From Siphonodentalium dalli (Eukaryota; Mollusca; Scaphopoda; Gadilida; Siphonodentaliidae), in assembly GCA_032622095.1 (NCBI GenBank), contig CP136061.1, forward strand, positions 170,257,107 to 170,321,106: a stretch of 64,000 nt of DNA. The letters run 5' to 3'. The notes beneath the pieces are model-generated. The model was given only the letters and a program-made list of their open reading frames with translations, had not been told where the DNA came from and did no database searches. Both the position numbers and the translations under genes were made by a program. Of this stretch, positions 13,980 to 31,529 are shown in pieces (positions within the stretch are counted from its first letter, which is position 1; every line of letters starts with the position of its first letter).

Positions 13980-16900
13980 TATATAGGTATCCCCACCACA
14001 TACATATATAGGTATCCCCACCAAATACATATATAGGTATCCCCACTACACACATCTATAGGTATCCCCACCACATACATATATAGGTATCCTCACCACA
14101 CACATATATATGTATCACCACCACATACATATATAGGTATCACCGCCACACACATATATAGGTATCCCCGCCACATACATATATAGGTATCCCCACCACA
14201 CACATCTATAGGTATCCCCACCACATACATATATAGGTATCACCGCCTCATACATATATAGGTATCCCCACCACACACATCTATAGGTATCTCCACCACA
14301 CACATATATATAGGTATCCCCGCCACACACATATATAGGTATCCCCACCACATACATATATAGGTCTCCCCACCACATACATCTATAGGTATCCCCACCA
14401 CACACATCTATAGGTATCCCCACCACGCACATATATAGGTATCACCACCACATACATATATAGGTATCCCCGCCACACACATATATAGGTATTCCCGCCA
14501 CATACATATTTGGGTATCCCCACCACACACATCTATAGGTATCCCCACCACATACATATATAGGTATCACTGCCACATACATATATAGGTATCCCCAAAA
14601 CACACATATATAGGTATCCCCGCCATATACATATATAGGTATCACCACCACACACATATATAGGTCTCCCCACCACATACATCTATAGGTATCCCCACCA
14701 CATACATCTATAGGTATCCCCACCACATTCATCTATAGGTATCCCCACCACACACATATATAGGTATCCCCACCACATACATATATAGGTATCACCACAC
14801 ACACATATAGGTATCCCCCCACATACATATAGGTATCCCACCAGACACATATAGGTATCCCCACCACACACATATATAGGTATCACCAACACATACATAT
14901 ATAGGTATCCCCAACACATACATATATAGGTATCCCCACCACATACATATATAGGTATCCCCACCACAAACATCTATAGGTATCCCCACCACATACATAT
15001 ATAGGTATCCTCACCACATACATATATATGTATCCCCACCACAAACAAATATAGGTATCCCCACCACATACATGTATAGGTATCCCCGCCACACACATAT
15101 ATAGGTATCCCCGCCACATACATATATAGGTATCCCCGCCACATACATATATAGGAATTCCCGCCACATACATATATAGGTATTCCCGCCAAACACATAT
15201 ATAGGTCTCCCCACCACACACATCTTTAGGTATTCCCACCATACACATATATAGGTATTCCCACCACATACAGATATAGGTATCCCCACCACACACATAT
15301 ATAGGTATTCCCACCACATACAGATATAGGTATCCCCACCACACACATATATAGGTATCCCCACTACATACATATATAGGTATCTCCACCACATACACAT
15401 ATAGGTATCCCCACCACATACATATATAGGTATCCTCACCACACACATATATAGGTATCCCCACCACATACATATATAGGTCTCCCCACCACATACATAT
15501 ATAGGTATCCCCGCCACATACATATATAGGTATCCCCACCACACGCATATATAGGTATCACACCACACACATATATAGGTATCACCACAACACACATATA
15601 TAGGTATCCCCGCCACATACATATATAGGTATCCCCGCCACACACATATATAGGTCTCCCCACCACACACATCTATAGGTATCCCCACCACATACAACTA
15701 TAGGTATCCCCACCACATACATATATAGGTATCCTCACCACACACATATATAGGTATCCCCACCACATACATATATAGGTATCCCCACCACATACATATA
15801 TAGGTATCCCCGCCACATACATATATAGGTATCCCCACCACATACATATATAGGTATCCCCGCCACACACATATATGTGTCTCCCCACCACACACATATA
15901 TAGGTATCCCCACCACATACATATATAGGTATCCTCACCACACACATATATATGTATCCCCACCTCATACATATATAGGTCTCCCCACCACATACATATA
16001 GGTGTATCCCCGCCACATACATATATAGGTATCCCCACCACATACATATATAGGTATCCCCGCCACATACATATATAGGTATCCCCACCACACGCATATA
16101 TAGGTATCCCCGCCACATACATATATAGGTATCCCCACCACACACATATATAGGTATCCCCACCACACACATATATAGGTATCCCCGCCACACACATATA
16201 TAGGTATCCCCACCACACACATCTATATGTATCCCCACCACACACATCTATAGGTATCCCCACTACACACAACTATAGGTATCCCCACCACACACATCTA
16301 TAGGTATCCCCACCACATACATATATAGGTATCCCCACCACATACATATATATGTATCCCCTCCACACACATATATAGGTATCCCCGCCACATACATATA
16401 TGGGTATCCCAACCACACACATCTATAGGTATCCCCACCACATACATATATAGGTATCACCAGCACATACATATATAGGTATCCCCACAACACATATATA
16501 TAGGTATCCCCACCATATACATATATAGGTATCAGCACCACACACATATATAGGTCTCCCCACCACATACATATATAGGTATCCCCACCACACACATCTA
16601 TAGGTATCCCCACCACATACATCTATAGGTATCCCCACCACACACATATATAGGTATCCCCACCACATACATCTATAGGTATCACCACACACACACATAT
16701 AGGTATCCCCACCACACACATCAATAGGTATCACCAACACATACATATATAGGTATCCCCAACACATGCATATATAGGTATCCCCACCAAATACATATAT
16801 AGGTATCCCCACCACACACATCTATAGGTATCCCCACAACACACATCTATAGGTATCCCCACCACATACATATATAGGTATCCCCACCACATACATATAT

Positions 16901-19900
16901 AGGTATCCCCACCAAATACATATATAGGTATCCCCACTACACACATCTATAGGTATCCCCACCACATACATATATAGGTATCCTCACCACACACATATAT
17001 ATGTATCACCACCACATACATATATAGGTATCCCCGCCACACACATATATAGGTATCCCCGCCACATACATATATAGGTATCCCCACCACACACATATAC
17101 AGGTATCCCCACCACATACATATATAGGTATCACCGCCTCATACATATATAGGTATCCCCACCACACACATCTATAGGTATCTCCACCACACACATATAT
17201 ATAGGTATCCCCGCCACACACTTATATAGGTATCCCCACCACATACATATATAGGTCTCCCCACCACATACATCTATAGGTATCCCCACCACACACATCT
17301 ATAGGTATCCCCACCACGCACATATATAGGTATCACCACCACATACATATATAGGTATCCCCGCCACACACATATATAGGTATTCCCGCCACATACATAT
17401 TTGGGTATCCCCACCACACACATCTATAGGTATCCCCACCACATACATATATAGGTATCCCCACCACATACATATATAGGTATCCCCGCCACACACATAT
17501 ATGTGTCTCCCCACCACACACATATATAGGTATCCCCACCACATACATATATAGGTATCCTCACCACACACATATATATGTATCCCCACCTCATACATAT
17601 ATAGGTCTCCCCACCACATACATATAGGTGTATCCCCGCCACATACATATATAGGTATCCCCACCACATACATATATAGGTATCCCCGCCACATACATAT
17701 ATAGGTATCCCCACCACACGCATATATAGGTATCCCCGACACATACATATATAGGTATCCCCACCACACACATATATAGGTATCCCCACCACACACATAT
17801 ATAGGTATCCCCGCCACACACATATATAGGTATCCACACCACACACATCTATATGTATCCCCACCACACACATCTATAGGTATCCCCACTACACACAACT
17901 ATAGGTATCCCCACCACACACATCTATAGGTATCCCCACCACATACATATATAGGTATCCCCACCACATACATATATATGTATCCCCTCCACACACATAT
18001 ATAGGTATCCCCGCCACATACATATATGGGTATCCCAACCAAACACATCTATAGGTATCCCCACCACATACATATATAGGTATCACCACCACATACATAT
18101 ATAGGTATCCCCACAACACATATATATAGGTATCCCCACCATATACATATATAGGTATCAGCACCACACACATATATAGGTCTCCCCACCACATACATAT
18201 ATAGGTATCCCCACCACACACATCTATAGGTATCCCCACCACATACATCTATAGGTATCCCCACCACACACATATATAGGTATCCCCACCACATACATCT
18301 ATAGGTATCACCACACACACACATATAGGTATCCCCACCACACACGTCAATAGGTATCACCAACACATACATATATAGGTATCCCCAACACATGCATATA
18401 TAGGTATCCCCACCAAATACATATATAGGTATCCCCACCACACACATCTATAGGTATCCCCACAACACACATCTATAGGTATCCCCACCACATACATATA
18501 TAGGTATCCCCACCACACACATATATAGGTATCCCCACCACACACATATATAGGTATCCCCGCCACACACATATATAGGTATCCCCACCACACACATCTA
18601 TATGTATCCCCACCACACACATCTATAGGTATCCCCACTACACACAACTATAGGTATCCCCACCACACACATCTATAGGTATCCCCACCACATACATATA
18701 TAGGTATCCCCACCACATACATATATATGTATCCCCTCCACACACATATATAGGTATCCCCACCACATACATATATAGGTATCCCCACCACATACATATA
18801 TAGGTATCCCCACCACATACATCTATATGTATCCCCACCACACACATCTATAGGTATCCCCACCACATACATATATAGGTATCCCCGCCACATACATTTA
18901 TAGGTATCCCCACCACATACATATATAGGTATCCCCACCACACACATATATATGTATCCCCACGACATACATATATAGGTATCCTCACCACATACATATA
19001 TAGGTATCCCATCCACATACATGTTTATGTATCCCCACCACATACATATATAGGTATCCCCGCCACTTACATATATATGTATTCCCACCACACACATATA
19101 TAGGTATCCCCGCCACATACATATATATGTATCCCCACCACACACATATATAGGTATCCCCACACACACATATATATGTATCCCCGCCACACACATATAT
19201 AGGTATCCCCACCCACACATCTATAGGTATCCTCACCACACACATCTATTGGTATCCCCACCACACACATCTATATGTATCCCCACCACACACATCTATA
19301 GGTATCCCCACCACATACATATATAGGTATCCCCACCACATACATATATATATATCCCCACCACACACATATATAGGTATCCCCACCACATACATATATA
19401 GGTATCCCCACCATATACATATATAGGTATTCCCACCACATACATATATATGTATCCCCACCACATACATCTATAGGTATCCCCACCACACACATATATA
19501 GGTATCCCCACTACATACATATATAGTTATCCCCACCACATACATATATAGGTATCCCCACCACAAACATATATAGGTATCCCCACCACACACATCTTTA
19601 GGTATCACTCCCACATACATATATAGGTATCCCCACCACACACATATATAGGTATCCCCGCCATATACATATATAGGTATCACCACCACACACATATATA
19701 GGTCTCCCCACCACATACATCTATAGGTATCCCACCACATACATCTATAGGTATCCCCACCACATACATCTATAGGTATCCCCAACACACACATATATAG
19801 GTATCACCACCACATACATATATAGGTATCACCACACACACACATATAGGTATCCCCCCACATACATATAGGTATCCCACCAGACACATATAGGTATCCC

Positions 19901-22230
19901 CACCACACACATATATAGGTATCCCCACCACATACATATATAGGTATCCCCACCAAATACATATATAGGTATCCCCACTACACACATCTATAGGTATCCC
20001 CACCACATACATATATAGGTATCCTCACCACACACATATATATGTATCACCACCACATACATATATAGGTATCCCCGCCACACACATATATAGGTATCCC
20101 CGCAACATACATATATAGGTATCCCCACCACACACATATACAGGTATCCCCACCACATACATATATAGGTATCACCGCCTCATACATATATAGGTATCCC
20201 CACCACACACATCTATAGGTATCTCCACCACACACATATATATAGGTATCCCCGCCACACACATATATAGGTATCCCCACCACATACATATATAGGTCTC
20301 CCCACCACATACATCTATAGGTATCCCCACCACACACATCTATAGGTATCCCCACCACGCACATATATAGGTATCACCACCACATACATATATAGGTATC
20401 CCCGCCACACACATATATAGGTATTCCCGCCACATACATATTTGGGTATCCCCACCACACACATCTATAGGTATCCCCACCACATACATATATAGGTATC
20501 ACTGCCACATACATATATAGGTATCCCCAAAACACACATATATAGGTATCCCCGCCATATACATATATAGGTATCACCACCACACACATATATAGGTCTC
20601 CCCACCACATACATCTATAGGTATCCCCACCACATACATCTATAGGTATCCCCACCACATACATCTATAGGTATCCCCACCACACACATATATAGGTATC
20701 CCGACCACATACATATATAGGTATCACCACACACACACATATAGGTATCCCCCCACATACATATAGGTATCCCACCAGACACATATAGGTATCCCCACCA
20801 CACACATATATAGGTATCACCAACACATACATATATAGGTATCCCCAACACATACATATATAGGTATCCCCACCACATAAATATATAGGTATCCCCACCA
20901 CATACATATATAGGTATCCCCACCACAAACATCTATAGGAATCCCCACCACATACATATATAGGTATCCTCACCACATACATATATATGTATCCCCACCG
21001 CAAACAAATATAGGTATCCCCACCACATACATGTATAGGTATCCCCGCCACACACATATATAGGTATCCCCGCCACATACATATATAGGTATCCCCGCCA
21101 CATACATATATAGGAATTCCCGCCACATACATATATAGGTATTCCCGCCAAACATATATATAGGTCTCCCCACCACACACATCTTTAGGTATTCCCACCA
21201 CACACATATATAGGTATTCCCACCACATACAGATATAGGTATCCCCACCACACACATATATAGGTATTCCCACCACATACAGATATAGGTATCCCCACCA
21301 CACACATATATAGGTATCCCCACTACATACATATATAGGTAGCCCCACCACACACATATATAGGTATCACCACCACATACATATATAGGTATCCCCGCCA
21401 CATACATATATATGTATTCCCACCACACACATCTATAGGTATCCCCACCACACACATATATAGGTATCTCCACCACATACACATATAGGTATCCCCACCA
21501 CATACATATATAGGTATCACACCACACACATATATAGGTATCACCACAACACACATATATAGGTATCCCCGCCACATACATATATAGGTATCCCCGCCAC
21601 ACACATATATAGGTCTCCCCACCACACACATCTATAGGTATCCCCACCACATACAACTATAGGTATCCCCACCACATACATATATAGGTATCCTCACCAC
21701 ACACATATATAGGTATCCCCACCACATACATATATAGGTCTCCCCACCACATACATATATAGGTATCCCCGCCACATACATATATAGGTATCCCCACCAC
21801 ATACATATATAGGTATCCCCGCCACACACATATATGTGTCTCCCCACCACACACATATATAGGTATCCCCACCACATACATATATAGGTATCCTCACCAC
21901 ACACATATATATGTATCCCCACCTCATACATATATAGGTCTCCCCACCACATACATATAGGTGTATCCCCGTCACATACATATATAGATATCCCCACCAC
22001 ATACATATATAGGTATCCCCGCCACATACATATATAGGTATCCCCACCACACACATATATAGGTATCCCCGCCACATACATATATAGGTATCCCCACCAC
22101 ACACATATATAGGTATCCCCACCACACACATATATAGGTATCCCCGCCACACACATATATAGGTATCCCCACCACACACATCTATATGTATCCCCACCAC
22201 ACACATCTATAGGTATCCCCACTACACACA
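13980..22230. repeat. Duplicated blocks ~13,980-16,270 and ~19,920-22,230
   Basis: Variant-unit order in roughly 13.98-16.27 kb recurs at roughly 19.92-22.23 kb with an offset of 5,932 rising to 5,959 bp, one unit having been gained. Shared landmarks include GCCTCATACAT, CATATACAGG and the TATTTGGGTATCC units. More single-base differences are visible than in the 4,844-bp or 2,586-bp repeats, so this duplication is probably older. Breakpoints are approximate. Confidence 0.65.
15810..18520. repeat. Duplication with 1,626-bp offset
   Basis: About 15810-16890 is repeated at about 17436-18520 at a constant offset of 1,626 bp. Shared landmarks are the ATATATGTGTCTCC unit, CATATAGGTGTATCC, ACACACAACTATAGG and the CACCACACACACACATATAGG unit. 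Copies differ by isolated substitutions. Edges are estimated from where unit order diverges. Confidence 0.75.
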
Positions 22231-25200
22231 ACTATAGGTATCCCCACCACACACATCTATAGGTATCCCCACCACATACATATATAGGTATCCCCACCAC
22301 ATACATATATATGTATCCCCTCCACACACATATATAGGTATCCCCACCACATACATATATAGGTATCCCCACCACATACATATATAGGTATCCCCACCAC
22401 ATACATATATAGGTATCCCCACCACATACATCTATATGTATCCCCACCACACACATCTATAGGTATCCCCACCACATACATATATAGGTATCCCCGCCAC
22501 ATACATTTATAGGTATCCCCACCACATACATATATAGGTATCCCCACCACACACATATATATGTATCCCCACGACATACATATATAGGTATCCTCACCAC
22601 ATACATATATAGGTATCCCCGCCACATACATGTTTATGTATCCCCACCACATACATATATAGGTATCCCCGCCACATACATATATATGTATCCCCACCAC
22701 ACACATATATAGGTATCCCCACACACACATATATATGTATCCCCGCCACACACATATATAGGTATCCCCACCCACACATCTATAGGTATCCTCACCACAC
22801 ACATCTATTGGTATCCCCACCACACACATATATATGTATCCCCACCACACACATCTATAGGTATCCCCACCACATACATATATAGGTATCCCCACCACAT
22901 ACATATATATATATCCCCAACACACACATATATAGGTATCCCCACCACATACATATATAGGTATCCCCACCATATACATATATAGGTATTCCCACCACAT
23001 ACATATATATGTATCCCCACCACATACATCTATAGGTATCCCCACCACACACATCTATAGGTATCCCCACTACATACATATATAGTTATCCCCACCACAT
23101 ACATATATAGGTATCCCCACCACAAACATATATAGGTATCCCCACCACACACATCTTTAGGTATCACTCCCACATACATATATAGGTATCCCCACCACAC
23201 ACATATATAGGTATCCCCGCCATATACATATATAGGTATCACCACCACACACATATATAGGTCTCCCCACCACATACATCTATAGGTATCCCCACCACAT
23301 ACATCTATAGGTATCCCCACCACATACATCTATAGGTATCCCCAACACACACATATATAGGTATCACCACCACATACATATATAGGTATCACCACACACA
23401 CACATATAGGTATCCCCCCACATACATGTATAGGTATCCCCGCCACACACATATATAGGTATCCCCGCCACATACATATATAGGTATCCCCGCCACATAC
23501 ATATATAGGAATTCCCGCCACATACATATATAGGTATTCCCGCCAAACACATATATAGGTCTCCCCACCACACACATCTTTAGGTATTCCCACCACACAC
23601 ATATATAGGTATCCCCACCATACACATCTATTGGTATCCCAACCACACACATATATAGGTATTCCCACCACATACAGATATAGGTATCCCCATAACATAC
23701 ATATATAGGTATCCCCACTACATACATATATAGGTAGCCCCACCACACACATACATAGGTATCACCACCACATACATATATAGGTATCCCCGCCACATAC
23801 ATATATATGTATTCCCGCCACACACATCTATAGGTATCCCCACCACACACATATATAGGTATCTCCACCACATACACATATAGGTATCCCCACCACATAC
23901 ATATATAGGTATCACACCACACACATATATAGGTATCACCACAACACACATATATAGGTATCCCCGCCACATACATATATAGGTATCCCCGCCACAAACA
24001 TATATATGTCTCCCCACCACACTCATCTATAGGTAGCCCCACCACATACAACTATAGGTATCCCCACCACATACATATATAGGTATCCTCACCACACACA
24101 TATATAGGTATCCCCACCACATACATATATAGGTCTCCCCACCACATACATATATAGGTATCCCCGCCACATACATATATAGGTATCCCCACCACATACA
24201 TATATAGGTATCCCCGCCACACACATATATGTCTCCCCACCACACACATATATAGGTATCCCCACCACATACATATATAGGTATCCTCACCACACACATA
24301 TATATGTATCCCCACCTCATACATATATAGGTCTCCCCACCACATACATATAGATGTATCCCCGCCACATGCATATATAGGTATCCCCACCACATACATA
24401 TATAGGTATCCCCGCCACATACATATATAGGTATCCCCACCACACACATATATAGGTATCCCCGCCACATACATATATAGGTATCCCCACCACACACATA
24501 TATAGGTATCCCCACCACACGCATATATAGGTATCCCCGCCACACACATATATAGGTATCCCCACCACACACATCTATATGTATCCCCACCACACACATC
24601 TATAGGTATCCCCACTACACACAACTATAGGTATCCCCACCACACACATCTATAGGTATCCCCACCACATACATATATAGGTATCCCCTCCACACACATA
24701 TATAGGTATCCCCACCACACACATCTATATGTATCCCCACCACACACATCTATATGTATCCCCACTACACACAACTATAGGTATCCCCACCACACACATC
24801 TATAGGTATCCCCACCACATACATATATAGGTATCCCCTCCACACACATATATAGGTATCCCCACCACATACATATATAGGTATCCCCACCACATACATA
24901 TATAGGTATCCCCACCACACACATCTATAGGTATCCCCACGACATACATATATATGTATCCTCACCACATACATATATAGGTATCCCCGCCACATACATG
25001 TTTATGTATCCCCACCACATACATATATAGGTATCCCCGCCACTTACATATATATGTATCCCCACCACACACATATATAGGTATCCCCGCCACATACATA
25101 TATAGGTATCCCCAACACACACATATATAGGTATCCCCACCACACACATATATATGTATCCCCGCCACACACATATATAGGTATCCCCACCCACAAATCT

Positions 25201-28200
25201 ATAGGTATCCTCACCACACACATATATTGGTATCCCCACCACACACATCTATATGTATCCCCACCACACACATCTGTAGGTATCCCCACCACATACATAT
25301 ATAGGTATCCCCACCACATACATATATATATATCCCCACCACACACATATATAGGTATCCCCACCACATACATATATAGGTATCCCCACCATATACATAT
25401 ATAGGTATTCCCACCACATACATATATATGTATCCCCACCACATACATCTATAGGTATCCCCACCACACACATCTATAGGTATCCCCACCACATACATAT
25501 ATAGTTATCCCCACCACATACATATATAGGTATCCCAACCACAAACATATATAGGTATCCCCACCACAGACATCTTTAGGTATCCCCACCACATACATAT
25601 ATAAGTATCCTCACCACACACATATATAGGTATCACCACCACATACATATATAGGTATCCCCGCCACACACACATATATAGGTATCCCTGCCACATACAT
25701 ATATAGGTATCCCCACCACACACATCTATAGGTATCCCCACCACATACATATATAGGTATCACCACCACATACATATATAGGTATCCCCACCACACACAT
25801 ATATAGGTATCCCCACCACACACATATATATAGGTATCCCCGCCACACACATATATAGGTATCCCCACCACATACATATATAGGTCTCCCCACCACATAC
25901 ATCTATAGGTATCCCCACCACACACATCTATAGGTATCCCCACCACACACATATATCGGTATCACCACCACATACATATATAGGTATCACCACCACATAC
26001 ATATATATGTATCCCCAACACATACATATATAGGTATCCCCACCACATACATATATAGCTATCCCCTCCACATCATATATAGGTATCCCCACCACATACA
26101 TCTATAGGTATCCCCACCACATACATATATAGGTATCCCCACCACATACATAAATAGGTATTCCCACTACATACATATATAGGTAGCCCCACCACACACA
26201 TATATAGGTATCACCACCACATACATATATAGGTATCCCCGCCACATACATATATATGTATTCCCACCACACACATCTATAGGTATCCCCACCACACACA
26301 TATATAGGTATCTCCACCACATACACATATAGGTATCCCCACCACATACATATATAGGTATCACACCACACACATATATAGGTATCACCACAACACACAT
26401 ATATAGGTATCCCCGCCACATACATATATAGGTATCCCCGCCACACACATATATAGGTCTCCCCACCACACACATCTATAGGTATCCCCACCACATACAA
26501 CTATAGGTATCCCCACCACATACATATATAGGTATCCTCACCACACACATATATAGGTATCCCCACCACATACATATATAGGTCTCCCCACCACATACAT
26601 ATATAGGTATCCCCGCCACATACATATATAGGTATCCCCACCACATACATATATAGGTATCCCCGCCACACACATATATGTGTCTCCCCACCACACACAT
26701 ATATAGGTATCCCCACCACATACATATATAGGTATCCTCACCACACACATATATATGTATCCCCACCTCATACATATATAGGTCTCCCCACCACATACAT
26801 ATAGGTGTATCCCCGTCACATACATATATAGATATCCCCACCACATACATATATAGGTATCCCCGCCACATACATATATAGGTATCCCCACCACACACAT
26901 ATATAGGTATCCCCGCCACATACATATATAGGTATCCCCACCACACACATATATAGGTATCCCCACCACACACATATATAGGTATCCCCGCCACACACAT
27001 ATATAGGTATCCCCACCACACACATCTATATGTATCCCCACCACACACATCTATAGGTATCCCCACTACACACAACTATAGGTATCCCCACCACACACAT
27101 CTATAGGTATCCCCACCACATACATATATAGGTATCCCCACCACATACATATATATGTATCCCCTCCACACACATATATAGGTATCCCCACCACATACAT
27201 ATATAGGTATCCCCACCACATACATATATAGGTATCCCCACCACATACATATATAGGTATCCCCACCACATACATCTATATGTATCCCCACCACACACAT
27301 CTATAGGTATCCCCACCACATACATATATAGGTATCCCCGCCACATACATTTATAGGTATCCCCACCACATACATATATAGGTATCCCCACCACACACAT
27401 ATATATGTATCCCCACGACATACATATATAGGTATCCTCACCACATACATATATAGGTATCCCCGCCACATACATGTTTATGTATCCCCACCACATACAT
27501 ATATAGGTATCCCCGCCACATACATATATATGTATCCCCACCACACACATATATAGGTATCCCCACACACACATATATATGTATCCCCGCCACACACATA
27601 TATAGGTATCCCCACCCACACATCTATAGGTATCCTCACCACACACATCTATTGGTATCCCCACCACACACATATATATGTATCCCCACCACACACATCT
27701 ATAGGTATCCCCACCACATACATATATAGGTATCCCCACCACATACATATATATATATCCCCACCACACACATATATAGGTATCCCCACCACATACATAT
27801 ATAGGTATCCCCACCATATACATATATAGGTATTCCCACCACATACATATATATGTATCCCCACCACATACATCTATAGGTATCCCCACCACACACATCT
27901 ATAGGTATCCCCACTACATACATATATAGTTATCCCCACCACATACATATATAGGTATCCCCACCACAAACATATATAGGTATCCCCACCACACACATCT
28001 TTAGGTATCACTCCCACATACATATATAGGTATCCCCACCACACACATATATAGGTATCCCCGCCATATACATATATAGGTATCACCACCACACACATAT
28101 ATAGGTCTCCCCACCACATACATCTATAGGTATCCCCACCACATACATCTATAGGTATCCCCACCACATACATCTATAGGTATCCCCAACACACACATAT

Positions 28201-30991
28201 ATAGGTATCACCACCACATACATATATAGGTATCACCACACACACACATATAGGTATCCCCCCACATACATGTATAGGTATCCCCGCCACACACATATAT
28301 AGGTATCCCCGCCACATACATATATAGGTATCCCCGCCACATACATATATAGGAATTCCCGCCACATACATATATAGGTATTCCCGCCAAACACATATAT
28401 AGGTCTCCCCACCACACACATCTTTAGGTATTCCCACCACACACATATATAGGTATCCCCACCATACACATCTATTGGTATCCCAACCACACACATATAT
28501 AGGTATTCCCACCACATACAGATATAGGTATCCCCATAACATACATATATAGGTATCCCCACTACATACATATATAGGTAGCCCCACCACACACATACAT
28601 AGGTATCACCACCACATACATATATAGGTATCCCCGCCACATACATATATATGTATTCCCGCCACACACATCTATAGGTATCCCCACCACACACATATAT
28701 AGGTATCTCCACCACATACACATATAGGTATCCCCACCACATACATATATAGGTATCACACCACACACATATATAGGTATCACCACAACACACATATATA
28801 GGTATCCCCGCCACATACATATATAGGTATCCCCGCCACAAACATATATATGTCTCCCCACCACACTCATCTATAGGTAGCCCCACCACATACAACTATA
28901 GGTATCCCCACCACATACATATATAGGTATCCTCACCACACACATATATAGGTATCCCCACCACATACATATATAGGACTCCCCACCACATACATATATA
29001 GGTATCCCCGCCACATACATATATAGGTATCCCCACCACATACATATATAGGTATCCCCGCCACACACATATATGTCTCCCCACCACACACATATATAGG
29101 TATCCCCACCACATACATATATAGGTATCCTCACCACACACATATATATGTATCCCCACCTCATACATATATAGGTCTCCCCACCACATACATATAGATG
29201 TATCCCCGCCACATGCATATATAGGTATCCCCACCACATACATATATAGGTATCCCCGCCACATACATATATAGATATCCCCACCACACACATATATAGG
29301 TATCCCCGCCACATACATATATAGGTATCCCCACCACACACATATATAGGTATCCCCACCACACGCATATATAGGTATCCCCGCCACACACATATATAGG
29401 TATCCCCACCACACACATCTATATGTATCCCCACCACACACATCTATAGGTATCCCCACTACACACAACTATAGGTATCCCCACCACACACATCTATAGG
29501 TATCCCCACCACATACATATATAGGTATCCCCTCCACACACATATATAGGTATCCCCACCACACACATCTATATGTATCCCCACCACACACATCTATATG
29601 TATCCCCACTACACACAACTATAGGTATCCCCACCACACACATCTATAGGTATCCCCACCACATACATATATAGGTATCCCCTCCACACACATATATAGG
29701 TATCCCCACCACATACATATATAGGTATCCCCACCACATACATATATAGGTATCCCCACCACACACATCTATAGGTATCCCCACGACATACATATATATG
29801 TATCCTCACCACATACATATATAGGTATCCCCGCCACATACATGTTTATGTATCCCCACCACATACATATATAGGTATCCCCGCCACTTACATATATATG
29901 TATCCCCACCACACACATATATAGGTATCCCCGCCACATACATATATAGGTATCCCCACCACACACATATATAGGTATCCCCACCACACACATATATATG
30001 TATCCCCGCCACACACATATATAGGTATCCCCACCCACAAATCTATAGGTATCCTCACCACACACATCTATTGGTATCCCCACCACACACATCTATATGT
30101 ATCCCCACCACACACATCTGTAGGTATCCCCACCACATACATATATAGGTATCCCCACCACATACATATATATATATCCCCACCACACACATATATAGGT
30201 ATCCCCACCACATACATATATAGGTATCCCCACCATATACATATATAGGTATTCCCACCACATACATATATATGTATCCCCACCACATACATCTATAGGT
30301 ATCCCCACCACACACATCTATAGGTATCCCCACCACATACATATATAGTTATCCCCACCACATACATATATAGGTATCCCAACCACAAACATATATAGGT
30401 ATCCCCACCACAGACATCTTTAGGTATCCCCACCACATACATATATAAGTATCCTCACCACACACATATATAGGTATCACCACCACATACATATATAGGT
30501 ATCCCCGCCACACACACATATATAGGTATCCCTGCCACATACATATATAGGTATCCCCACCACACACATCTATAGGTATCCCCACCACATACATATATAG
30601 GTATCACCACCACATACATATATAGGTATCCCCACCACACACATATATAGGTATCCCCACCACACACATATATATAGGTATCCCCGCCACACACATATAT
30701 AGGTATCCCCACCACATACATATATAGGTCTCCCCACCACATACATCTATAGGTATCCCCACCACACACATCTATAGGTATCCCCACCACACACATATAT
30801 CGGTATCACCACCACATACATATATAGGTATCACCACCACATACATATATATGTATCCCCAACACATACATATATAGGTATCCCCACCACATACATATAT
30901 AGCTATCCCCTCCACATCATATATAGGTATCCCCACCACATACATCTATAGGTATCCCCACCACATACATATATAGGTATCCCCACCAGAT
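21304..30991. repeat. 4,844-bp near-identical tandem duplication
   Basis: 21304-26147 and 26148-30991 are head-to-tail copies with a constant 4,844-bp offset. No unit gain or loss is visible at any landmark I followed. Only a handful of substitutions were noticed, for example base 22920 A versus C at 27764. The left divergence is near 26147, where copy 1 runs into CATAAATAGGTATTCCCAC while the equivalent in copy 2 continues CCAGATACATATATATG. This is either a very recent unequal exchange or an assembly duplication. Confidence 0.88.
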
Positions 30992-31039
30992 ACATATATA
31001 TGTATCCCCACCACACACATCTATATTTATCACCACCAC

Positions 31040-31042
31040 ATA
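31040..31042. other. Empty paralogous site of the CACTA-like insertion
   Basis: ATA occurs once here in TATTTATCACCACCACATACATGTATATAGG-type context. The same left context precedes 35571-35573 and the same right context follows 42210-42212, with ATA at both. This is the unoccupied target sequence and fixes the ends of the 6.6-kb element. Related sites with the same ACATGTATATAGG unit occur near 3905, 10676 and 13146. Confidence 0.88.
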
Positions 31043-31529
31043 CATGTATATAGGTATCCCCACCACACACATATATAGGTATCCCTGCCACATACATATA
31101 TAGGTATCACCACCACACACAAATATAGTTCTCCCCACCACATACATCTATAGGTATCCCCACCACACGCATCTATATGTATCCCCACCACACACATCTA
31201 TATGTATCCCCACCACACACATATAAAGGTATCCCCACCATACAAATATATATGTATCCCCGCCACATACATATATAGGTATCCCCAACACACCCATATA
31301 TAGGTATCCCCACCACATACATATATAGGTATCACCACCACACACATATAGGTATCCCCGCCACATACATATAGGTATCCCCACCAAACACATATAGTTA
31401 TCCCCACCGGACACATCTATGGGTATCACCACCACATACATATATAGGTATCCCCACCACATACATATATAGGTATTCCCACCACATACAGATATAGGTA
31501 TCCCCATAACATACATATATAGGTATCCC

